Shown here one piece after another: positions 11,901-21,507 of a stretch of 64,000 bases of DNA (position 1 is its first letter; each line of letters opens with the position of its first letter). Position numbers and translations under genes: made by a program. This DNA comes from Garcia nutans (taxonomy: Eukaryota > Streptophyta > Magnoliopsida > Malpighiales > Euphorbiaceae): assembly GCA_947685225.1 (NCBI GenBank), contig CANTUV010000024.1:27856001-27920000 (forward strand), written 5' to 3'. The notes under the pieces are model-generated. The model saw only the letters and a program-made list of their open reading frames with translations, made no database searches and was not told the DNA's origin.

Positions 11901-13264
11901 ATCTTGCATCTGATAGCATTCATAAAAATTTAGAAGCATTTCCTGATGAGCAGCTTTTTGTGGTGTTTGATGCACCTTGGTTTGCAGATATTGCTAACTA
12001 TCTGGCTTGTGGTATTTTGCGTACTAACATGTCATTTCAGGAAAAGAAAAGGTTTTTACACTTGAGTAAGTTTTATTTTTGGGATGAACCTTATCTATTC
12101 CAGATTTGCAAAGATGAGATAGTTCGCAGGTGTGTATCTGAGGAAGAACAACTGAGTGTTCTTCAATTTTGTCATGATCTTTACTGTGGGGGTCATTTTG
12201 GAGGAAGAAAGACTGCAGAAAAGGTGCTACAAAGTGGTTTTTACTGGCCTACTTTATTTAAAGATGCTCAAGAGTATTGTAAGCACTGTGATCGTTGCCA
12301 AAGAGTAGGTAACATTGGGAGGAGGAATGAAATGCCCCTTCAATCATATATTGTTGTTGAACTGTTTGATGTGTGGGGAATAGACTTCATGGGTCCATTC
12401 CCCAAGTCTTTTGGATATGAGTATATTTTAGTTGCTGTTGATTATGTTTCCAAATGGGTGGAGGCAATCCCCACCCGTACTAATGATGCTAATGTGGTTG
12501 TTAAATTTGTGAAGGAAAATATTCTTAGCAGATTTGGTACGCCAAGGGTGATAGTCAGTGATGGAGGGAGCCATTTTTGCAACAGGCTTTTTGAGAAGTT
12601 AATGCACAAATCTGGTGTTAAGCACAAAGTGGCAACCCTATATCATCCACAGACCTCTGGACAAGTGGAAACATCCAACAAGCAGATTAAGGGAATTCTG
12701 GAGAAAACAGTCAACACATCAAGGAAGGATTGGGCAAACAGATTGCATGATGCACTATGGGCATATAGGACTGCTTTCAAAACTCCTCTTGGTATGAGTC
12801 CCTACCAATTGGTTTTTGGAAAAGCTTATCACTTGCCAATGGAGTTGGAGCATAGAGCGTATTGGGCAATCAAGACTCTGAATTTTGACTTGGACAAAGC
12901 GAAGAGAGAACGATTTCTACAAATTTCAGAGCTAGATGAGCTGAGAAATGAGGCCTATGAGAGCTCGAGAATTTACAAGGATCGCACTAAAGCACTTCAT
13001 GACAGAATTATAGTGCGAAAGACATTGAGTCCAGGTATGAAGGTTTTACTTTTTAACTCACGACTCCATCTTTTTCCAGGTAAACTCAAGTCTCGATGGA
13101 GTGGTCCTTTCGAGATAACTCGGGTGTATCCTTCTGGTGCCATTGAATTACTTAACTCTCGAACAAGTGAGACTTTTAAAGTGAATGGACAGAGAGTTAA
13201 GCCATACAATGAAGGATTTCAAGAAGTGAGGATCATTGATAGCACTTTGATCCGTGATCCCTAG
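8963..13264 (+). pseudogene. pol: Athila pol: protease, RT, RNase H, integrase (two frameshifts, in-frame stop)
   Basis: It is in frame with gag at first, with one TAG at 9098-9100. Domains in order are: aspartic protease (CDLGASVNLMP about 9750; ILLGRPF about 9980); reverse transcriptase (WRMCIDYRKLNN about 10786; catalytic VFMDDFSVFG about 11088); RNase H (MCDASNHAVGAVLG about 11532; HSDHAALKYLL about 11731); integrase HHCC zinc finger (CKHCDRCQ about 12283); and the DDE core (WGIDFMGP, VIVSDGG, QTSGQVETSN). The terminal stop is at 13262. A frameshift near 11205 and another near the A9 run at 11765-11773 move the reading frame out and back. There is no chromodomain. The protein would copy and integrate element DNA; this copy is broken. 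Confidence 0.93.
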
Positions 13265-13500
13265 GCCTTGCATGATGTCCAGCTTTATGACATTAAAGAA
13301 GCGCTAAATGGGAGGCAACCCATCGGTTTGCATTTATTTTTCGTAGTTGTAATTTTAAATTTATCGAGTATTGATTTTATGTTCAGTTTAAATAAATGGA
13401 CTGTGCTTTGATCGGTTTTTCTTTACTTTGTATTTCAGGGTGTTTAAAGAAGAAGGTTTGCAAAATCATTGAATAAAAAAAAGTTAAAAGTTAATAAAAG
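13265..13500 (+). other. Spacer after Athila pol
   Basis: It is AT-rich and non-coding, starting right after the pol stop. I see no motif beyond a possible polyadenylation-rich composition. It leads into the palindrome cluster at 13501. Confidence 0.5.
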
Positions 13501-13760
13501 GCAGTAGGTGACATGGCCAAAGGACTTGGCCGTGTCCCTTGGCCGTGTCACACACTGGACATGGCCAAGCTTCCTCAAAAACTTTTCGATTTTGCAATTT
13601 TGTACAGAATATGACACACCCAGGGGACACGGCCAAGTCACTGGCCGTGTCCCTCCAAGACTATCAGACACGGCCGTGTCACCTTGACTTGGCCGTGTCC
13701 CTTCACTTTCACACACCAGACACGGCCAAGTCCACACCAACACGGCCGTGTCACTCATTT
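13501..13760 (+). repeat. Interior cluster of LTR-type ACACGGCC palindromes
   Basis: Four or five inverted repeats have the same core as the LTR array. One is perfect, with 11-bp arms at 13624-13634 and 13643-13653 and an 8-nt loop. The flank GCAGTAGGTGACA at 13501 also occurs in the LTR at about 6640, so this looks like a copy of LTR sequence rather than independent repeats. It lies between pol and the third ORF. Confidence 0.8.
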
Positions 13761-13870
13761 TTACACTTTAAAAAACCCGATTTTGCCCAGTTCTTTCCAT
13801 TAAATCCCTAATTTCTTTTCTTCGTCTCTCTCTCGCTCTCTCGCTCTCTGTATCGCCATAGCCATAGTTT
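13761..13870 (+). promoter_or_regulatory. Possible internal promoter for the Athila third ORF
   Basis: Directly after the palindrome cluster comes CTTTAAAAAA (about 13766). Then a CT-rich run at about 13817-13850 resembles the pyrimidine patches of plant core promoters and leaders. The order of palindromes, TATA-like word and transcript leader mirrors that of the LTR. The downstream ORF starts at 14008. A 3' splice site-like TTTTTCAG at 13994-13999 gives an alternative route (splicing). This is inference only. Confidence 0.35.
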
Positions 13871-14007
13871 TGATTTCAAAACTCCAAATCTTCCATTTAC
13901 ACATCAAATTTCTTTACCCAAACTAGAGATAATCACTTAAAACTTCCTCTTTACTCATATAATTTTGATTTAATTCAGTTTTGGGTGTTAATTTTTCAGA
14001 TCTCAAG

Positions 14008-15150
14008 ATGCCAAGAACTAAAACTGTCTCACACCGCAAGAAGAAGAAATCTACTACCGAAGGAGCTTCTTCCTCTTCCTCAACTTTATCTTTCAAGAGG
14101 GCAAGTCTTTTGGCTCGGGGTTTTTTCCCGACAAGGTATGTGAATGACAAATCTCTAGATGCCCTGCAAATTAGGACTAATTTTTATAGATATGTGCAAT
14201 TTCTTGGGTGGGAGACTTTTGTCTCATTGAGACCTTTGCAGTTTGAGGAGCTTACTCTAGAATTTTTGACATCTCTTAAGGTGGAAAGAGATGATAAGAA
14301 AATCTGCAGGAGAATGATGTTTAAATTGATGGGTAAATCATTTGAGCTTAATATTGATCAGTTAAATGCTATCTATGGTTTTCATCAGCATGGGGAAAGG
14401 TCGGTACCCAAAGAATTTAGACAACAATTTGCTTGGGGAGCCTTGGGCTCGGGTACTTATGTGGCCAAATCGGCCAAAGCATCTAAATTACGGAACCCTA
14501 CTTTGAGGTATTTGCATAGGTTTATGTCATGTGGGTTCTTTGCTCGGAAGGAAAGCCCGGGTGTGGTTGAGTCGAGTGAGTTATTTTTCCTGGACTGTGT
14601 TTTGAATGAAATGACTGTGAGTGCCGGCTATTGGTTAGCCGATATTTTTGATACTGTGGCTAATAAAAGGAGGGGGGCAATTTGTGTTGGAGGATTGATC
14701 ACCACATTAGCAGTAGTTCTTGTTGAGGATTTTGACCCGAGTACTAGTCGCATGACTAGAATTATGGGTAATGACTCCTTGGATCTAGCTACACTTGAGA
14801 AGATGCACATGGTGGTGCATAGGAGAGGGACTTATGTGATGCCTTCAGATGAACCTGCAGCACCGAGGGATAGGCAGAAGAGAGCACGGGTCCAAGATGA
14901 GTCCGACTCGGATTCTCTTGACCTAGATGAGGATGCTCCGGTCTCGGAACATCAAGTGGTGCTTCTGAGGATTGAGGCCCTGGAGGGCAAAGTGGATTGA
15001 CTGGATAGCAAGGTGGACCGTAACCATGCTGAGATCTTACAGCAGTTGGAACAGATTAATAGCAACCTTACGACGATCCTGAGTCTTCATCCCTCGGCTG
15101 CGTCATCTTCCCCCCCCGCCTTTTCCATAGATTTTGAGTTTCTTGCTTAA
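14008..15150 (+). pseudogene. Athila third ORF (ATHILA ORF-1/env-position protein), one premature TGA
   Basis: The first ATG is at 14008; an in-frame extension upstream lacks an ATG. The N-terminus is basic with a KKKK stretch and a serine run. The conserved core includes ARGFFPTRYVND, YRYVQFLGWETFVSL and MVVHRRGTYVMP, typical of the protein found after pol in Athila elements. The acidic C-terminal stretch (DESDSDSLDLDED) leads into a heptad-like coiled coil. TGA at 14998-15000 interrupts the coiled coil, and the frame then stays open to TAA 15148-15150. Without that stop the product would be about 380 residues. I see no signal peptide or membrane segment, so an envelope role is not supported here. 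The function of this family is unknown. Confidence 0.8.
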
Positions 15151-16686
15151 TTTTGTTTAATGTATTTTTGTTCTTATTTTTCATTTTTTTTGTTTTCATG
15201 TTAACATTTTATGTTTAGATATTTTATTTTTATTGTACTTTTGTTTTTGAACTTTTGTGTTTGTGATGGAAAGCTAGGGTTTTGCCTCACCAGGTACGAT
15301 GGAAGACAGGTTGTCCTTTGACTCTTTTTATTTATTATTCTTGTTTTATATTGAGGACAATGTAAGTTTTAAGTGTGGGGTACTCTTTAAGTTTTCCTTT
15401 AATTTTTGTTTTGTTTGTCTTGTGTTGCTTATTGTGTTTGTTGTGCATGGCATAATTGTTGAAAATTTATTGATCTTTTCTTTGATTCTAGCATTATAGT
15501 TGAGACTTTAGTATCAGCATAGAAATGAGCAATTGAATTCATTCGGGATCAATTTTCGCATTCTGCAATTCATGACATATAATCTTTGTGTACCCACCTG
15601 TGTGAGTTTTGAGCCTCATAAATTTGATATTATTGTCAATTGATTTTCTTTTCTTAAGTGTGCACCTTCATGATTTAGCATCTCTAGAGTTTGCTTTTGC
15701 ATACTAATTGAACTCACATTATGATTTAATCTCAAGTTTTAAAATGATGAAGGCAAATTAGGTTAGCCCCTTTAGCTTAAAAAGACTTCCCTTAATATTG
15801 ATTTCCTTAGTGAGCCAAGTTGAGCCATTGACCATTTTTTTTGTTTGATCAACACAATTCTCAACTTAACATGTTCTTATTATCATCTTACCTATGCATT
15901 AAGGAATGGAGTTTTATGATTTGACAATAGGGTAGTTTATTTCAAAGTGTGGGGTAAGTAAAAGTAAAAAAAAATGGTATTGCTATTTAGGGTTGAAATG
16001 CATACTTTGCACATTGTGTTGGATTAAGAGTTGATTATTCCTTTCATCTACATTTTAAGCTAGATGTTTTATGCAAGTTTATATTTTGTATATATATATA
16101 TATAAAGAAAGAAAGTAAAAGAAAAGTTATATATATATATATGCAAAATTCATATATGTTCTAGCATTGGTTATCAAAAGAGGAATGTTGACTCATGTAT
16201 TTATGCAAGTATGTGAAGTATTAATGGATTGGTGAGTATGCCATTTGAGGGAGTTGTGAGTTTCTTAAGCAAGAGTAGTGTCTGATTTAGATACTCCATT
16301 TCTTGATGCTCCAGCCTAAATGTCTTTTCTCACACCTTTACCTTAGCCCCATTACATCCAAATAAAAGACCTTCGGATTATTTCTTGAGAAAATCAGTGA
16401 GGGAGATTGGATAATTAAGCAAGTTTATGGTAGTATGCAGTCATGAGTGGTTTGAGTGAATTAACCTTTGAAATCGAGTGAAACACTTAGAAGAGAGATG
16501 AAATTTGTATGTCTGGATTAATGAATGAGTTAAGAAAATCTTGATTGAAGGAAATTGCAATTATTTATGTCTGAGTCTTAAAGTATTTCATCTATATGCT
16601 GGAATTAAAGTTAAGGTTGTTTGAGTTTTTAATTTATGCCTTGTGAATTTGCTTGAGGACAAGCAAAGTTTTATGTGTGAGGTAGT
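15151..16686 (+). other. Athila 3' untranslated region with repeated PPT-like motifs
   Basis: It is non-coding. GTGTGGGGTA occurs at 15373-15382 and 15947-15956, and GTGTGAGGTAG at 16675-16685 directly before the 3' LTR. The first and last are each preceded by TTGAGGACAA (15351 and 16653). The last is the expected polypurine tract. The others could be internal plus-strand primers or decayed duplicates. Short TA runs lie near 16095 and 16130. Confidence 0.65.
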
Positions 16687-18402
16687 TGTTTTATTAGTTT
16701 TTGTTATAGATTTGTGTCTTGTTTAGTATGATAATTATTGTTTTCTTTAGGTATTTTGTTAGTTTTAATTGGCTTGTTTAGTGTTTTCATTAATTTTGGT
16801 AGTTTTAGTTCTTTCAGTGTTTATGTCGTTTTTGATTTAGTTTTTAGTATTGTGTTTATGCTTTGTTGGTTATTGTCTATTTATTTCTTGTTTAAAGTTT
16901 GTTTTGAGTTTTGTGTTAGGTTAAAACAGGCAAGGAAACAAATTGAAAGAGAAAGGGGCAGTGGCTGACACAGGCAGAGGACACGGCCAAGTCACTGGCC
17001 GTGTCCCGTACCAAGTTAAAAAAGAAGAGCAAGTCCCAGTAGCAGACACAAGCAAGGGACATGGCTAAGTCTTGTGGCCGTGTGCCTCCAAAGAAGACCC
17101 ACACGGCCAAGTCACCTTCACTTGGCTGTGTCTCACCAAGTTCCAAAGGAAAAGAAGATTCAAATCTCACAGTGGAAGACACAGGCAAGGGACACGGCCA
17201 AGTCTTGTGGTCGTGTCCCTCCAACATGGTGCAACACGGCCAAGTCAAGCTCCATCTAGCCGTGTCACTCAACCAAAGAAGAAAAGAAGGAATTCTGAAG
17301 TAGTAGGTGACACATGCAAGGGACACGGCCAAGTCACTGGCCGTGTCCCTCCAAAAACCACTCACACGGCAAAGTCACATCTGACTTGGCCGTGTCCCTC
17401 ATGAACCAAACACGCAGCAAATTTTTAAGCGGACGATTCATATAAAAGGAAAAGAAGAACATAGGGTTTAGAGGTTTTTGACGATTTGGAGAGCTAGTTT
17501 CAACCGTAAAGAGAGTTAGGTTTTTGTTAACATTTTTTTCTTTGATTTCAATTACACTTTGGATTAAAATTAGCTAGATTAGATTGTTCATGCCATTGAT
17601 ATATCCTCCTTGCAAGATTTGAACAAGAGATTCTTCAGAAGCTTCAAGGAGTTGTAACTTGGTTTTGTTCTTGAACTTATTCTCTTTATTTTCATTGAAT
17701 GGATATTATCATGTCTATTTTGATTTCTTTGAACATTAATGAGATGAATATGTTTGATTGCATTATGAACTAATTTGATCTAGTCTAGGGTTTGTATGGA
17801 TCTGCTATGATTGTATGAATTGGTTATTCTCTTAGCTAATAATTTCTTTAGCCTTGATTGAATGAAATATTGTTAACATATAATTGATTGGCCACCAATT
17901 GTGTGTTTTAGGTATTAGATGATGGATTAAGAGATGAAGTCTAATACTGGAACAATTTAATTAAGAACTTAGGTAAATTAGAGATATAACCTATTAAAAA
18001 GATTATTTCAATTATAACAAGATTAGTTGGAAGAGGTTTGAATGCGAGAGCTTATTTCCTTGACTTGATTAATTGAGTTGTTTGAGATTTAATCTTGGAA
18101 ATTAAATTAGTTAAGAGGAATAACCGTTCATACATATCAATAGTAGAGAAGTGCAAACCCTAGACCTTTCTATCAAGTGAATCAAAACATCAGCTCTTGT
18201 TTACTTTTATTGTTTTAAACTTCAATTAAACTTTTTCATTAGTTAGCAATTTAAATTTATTCATTACTTGTTACTTTTAATCTGATAATCAATTAGCCAC
18301 TTTAGTTTCCTTGTGAGACGACCTTGGGGCGATCACCTTTGCTACAGCTACCTCATATACTTGCTAGTGACGCTTTGTGGTAGAGTTAATTGGAGCGCAA
18401 CA
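16687..18402 (+). repeat. Athila 3' LTR
   Basis: It has the same length and ends as the 5' LTR (TGTTTTATTAG to GCGCAACA), with a palindrome array at about 16979-17402 and TATAAAAG at 17441. Many differences from the 5' copy are C/T or G/A changes within the ACACGGCC words, as expected for decay of methylated cytosines. Confidence 0.93.
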
Positions 18403-18407
18403 AGTAT
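18403..18407. repeat. Athila target site duplication, right copy
   Basis: AGTAT follows the terminal ACA of the 3' LTR. It matches the left copy TGTAT at four of five positions, and the mismatch is probably a later mutation. Confidence 0.6.
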
Positions 18408-21400
18408 CCAGAGTATATATAACATATACATATGGTATATTAATTGTATATGTTGGATTAATACATTACATACTTAATATTTAATACATATATAAGGTAA
18501 ATTTGATGTGTATATAAGATACACATTACCTGTGCATATGTGTAATATCCCAAATTTTTGAAAAGTTTTAATTGTTGAAAATTTGATAAAATAAATTATA
18601 ATTTAAATGGATAAATTAAATTAATGGTTTTAAATGAAAAATGAAGGAGTTTTAAATGAAAAAGTGGAACATATATGTGATATATGTAAAATATATAAAA
18701 CATATAAAAGTCAACACTTTTTAAAAGAAAAATCAAAGTAAAAGGGTATTTTAGTAATTAAATCTTAGAAATTCAAAATTAATAAAATAATTCAAAAATA
18801 AATTATTTTTGAATGGAAGAGGGAATTTAGGACTTTTAATTTATTAAATAAATAATTAAATAAATAATTATTAAATTATTTTAATATATATATGGTTAAA
18901 AAAAAGATGAGAAGGAAAAGAAATATTAAAAAAAGTCTTCTTCTTCTTCTTCTTCTTCCTTTAGGACATTTTCCATGAGAGTTTGAAGCATGAATTTGAT
19001 TCTTCCATACTCCATAAATTGAAGGATTTAACAAGTTTCAAGTGGATTTTTGGTGATTTCCACCAAAACTAGTAAGTTTCCAACCCTTTTCTTTGAAATC
19101 TTTGGAAATTTGTATTATGTGAGAATTTGGATTTTGATATAGTTTATTATAATTGTTGGAATTGGTGTGTATGATGTTATTTTGGGTAGTTAACAATGAT
19201 TGTAAGGTTACATTGGAGAGATGATGGAGTTTGGTTAAAGAATGGTGAAGAGAGAGAATTTAGGGTTATGTAACTTTTGGGTTTGGGGAAAAATGAGCTT
19301 TAATTGTGCAAATTGGTTCCAAATGTGTTTTTTTTGATTCATAAACAAGTATTTTAAAGTCAAATATTAGATTTGGTTGTGTTTGCTTAGAGCTTGAGAA
19401 TGGTTGTATTGATTTAGGGTTTTGGAAAAGTGAATTTTCAAAGAATGATTAATTGTTTGGTTTTAATGCTTAAATCATGTTATTTAATGATATAAGTGGT
19501 AGAAATAAGATTGAAATGATAATTGGATTGAGTTGGAATGGAGATCCTTCAATGGTGAAGGTTATGTCATTTTAGGGTTTTGGACATAAGCATGTGGTTA
19601 ATTAATGTAATTGGTTTAAACATGCTAAAACATGTTTCTAATGATATTAATAAACTTAAAACACTAATTTAAGTGGCTTGATATGGTTTTTCAAAGTTAA
19701 AGTGAGGTGAAGCTTAATTTTGGGATTTGGTTTAGAGTAATGTTTAATTATGGTTTGATGCTGAGAATACCTTAGAATGTGATTTAAATGATTATGTATG
19801 ATCACATTTGGTATAGGCAATGAGGGAGATTGATTTGCTTCATCCAAGTGGTGAAGGGCGAGTTAGAAGGATAGGATTGGCGATTGTGTTAAGCTTGCTT
19901 TGGGTTGCTAGTGGAGGTATGTACAAACTTTGAATATAATGTCTATATTTGCATAACATTTGGACTTAACACATTTTGGTTGAAAAATGTGTTAAGCTAC
20001 TTGGTTCATTGATTGTGTATGAATAATATGCTATGACATTTGTAATGTCATATATGTGTTAAATGCATTGTGAAAAGCCATTGATAATGGCTAATTTGTG
20101 TAATATCTGAAATATGTATATTATGTGAAAATACCCAAAGTAATTGGGTAATGTGTTGTGAATGTAAAAATGAGATATGTGGAATAATGAAATGAATTGA
20201 TATTGATAAAAATGAGAAAAATGAGAAAAATGAAAAAAATGAGAAAGATGTGAAAAATGAGAAAAAAAAAGTGAAAATAAGGCAATGTGCCTAGATTGAA
20301 TATGTGACAAAAAGAAAGAGATTAATAATGAGAAAAATGAATAAACGGTGTGCCTATTATGTTTTTCAATTTTCAGAGTTCTGGGTTTGTGGCATGCCTA
20401 TGATTGCCTACGGGCTAAAAGCTGGAATGGTGAAAAGACTAGGTCGTAAGCCAGGCCAGCTGATAAATATTATGTTTTTGGGGTGAAAAGACTAGGTTGT
20501 AAGCCTCAAAAACTGTAGCAGTCTAGCCGAGTTGAGGACCAAGATACTGGGGCCTAAGGGTTCAGCCGGGTTGAGGTCCAAGAGACTGGGGCTGTTACAT
20601 TATCCATGGATATATTGCCTACGGGGCTAGACACATGGTTTCATTATGGACCAAAGCAGTAACTCTGAAATTTGAATAGCATTATAGATCCTTTTGGGCC
20701 CATGCTTATCTTTGCTTTAATGTGAATTATGAATTGTGATTCAATTGAGCAATGTAATGCTATGAGTTGTGATTATGAAATATTTGAAAAATATAAGAGA
20801 GTAGAATGATGTGATATCTATATGCATTGTGCATTGTCATTGCATTGGGTTTTATTGTTATTATCAAAGTTTGTACCACTAGGCTTCAGCTTAGCACGAT
20901 TGTTATTCGTCGCGCAGGTGATGGATGATTTGGCAGAGCTTGAGAGTTCTACTAGACCTGGTTGGGTCTAGGTTTGTATTTATTGAGCATGAAGAGTTGT
21001 TTTTAGGTACATCAAGATCAGAGCCAGCTGACAGCATGTACATATTTGATATTATAGTATATTTTGATATTATGTATGAGATGATATGTTTTTGAAGTAT
21101 ATATTGTAAATTGTAAAGAATGATTTGAATAATTTGTTTAAGATGAGATCTTATTTGTGATGTTAATATATATACCTATATATAAGTATTTTGAGAAAAT
21201 ATGGAGAAATTTAGAAGTATTGGTGAAATGGTGAATTGATTTTTATTAGGAGTGTTTGTTTTATGCAGGTTGTGTTTTGCTGAATTTTGGGAACGTTCAA
21301 ATTACAAACAAAACTCTGACAAATTTTTCCTAGAGATTTTCATATAAAATATTTATTTTGGATTCCTATAATAAGCAAAGAATATTTATTTTATATATTA

Positions 21401-21507
21401 GTATTTGAAATCTTAAAATAGAAATGTGAAATTTTTTATTAAATCGGTCTGTGATATTTTTTACCGCATATATGTATTGTACGTATATAGGGTATAAGGG
21501 TGTTATA
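18403..21507 (+). repeat. LARD 3' LTR, remainder
   Basis: 19434-21507 matches 1-2080. At 18541 there is a second LTR-like start, TGTAATATCCC, from which the sequence aligns with the element A LTR in reverse. The LTR ends TGTTATA, where the usual terminal CA has become TA, and abuts minus-strand pol of element A. It contains a CTT microsatellite near 18940-18960, the hairpin series, and the 9-bp array. Total LTR length with the first piece is about 3.16 kb. Confidence 0.8.

Larger units (their letters stand above)
6026..18402 (+). mobile_element. Athila-lineage Ty3/gypsy retrotransposon, structurally complete
   Basis: The order is 5' LTR (6026-7741), Asp-tRNA PBS, gag, pol (PR-RT-RNase H-INT), an LTR-like hairpin spacer, a third ORF of the ATHILA type, a long 3' untranslated region with PPT-like motifs, and a 3' LTR (16687-18402). 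Both LTRs are 1716 bp. They differ at roughly 40 positions by hand count, about 2-2.5%. The PBS type, the DLGAS-type protease, the absence of a chromodomain, and an extra ORF after pol are all Athila hallmarks. Coding regions carry in-frame stops and two frameshifts, so the copy is not expected to be autonomous. Confidence 0.93.
1..21507 (+). mobile_element. LARD: large non-coding LTR retrotransposon (5' end off-window, carries an Athila insertion)
   Basis: The parts are the 3' portion of a 5' LTR (1-2080), a Met-tRNA-type PBS, a 3.9 kb interior without coding capacity, a purine tract, and a 3' LTR split by the Athila element at 6026-18402. The 5' leader and the 3' end of the interior resemble those of the coding Tekay-type elements in this window: both have TGGTATCAGAGCC, and both have a TTTCGAGGA(C/T)GAAAT motif followed by a purine tract and TGTAA. 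It is therefore inferred to be a non-autonomous derivative mobilised by such elements. The right end abuts the interrupted pol of minus-strand element A, so the LARD apparently inserted into A. The expected target duplication is TTTGC (21508-21512) to the left of the window. Confidence 0.8.

Noticed and set aside
18541..21507. A solo LTR inserted separately from the LARD
   Set aside because: It matches the LARD 5' LTR closely to its end, and the LARD needs a 3' LTR here. No target duplication was found around 18541-21507.
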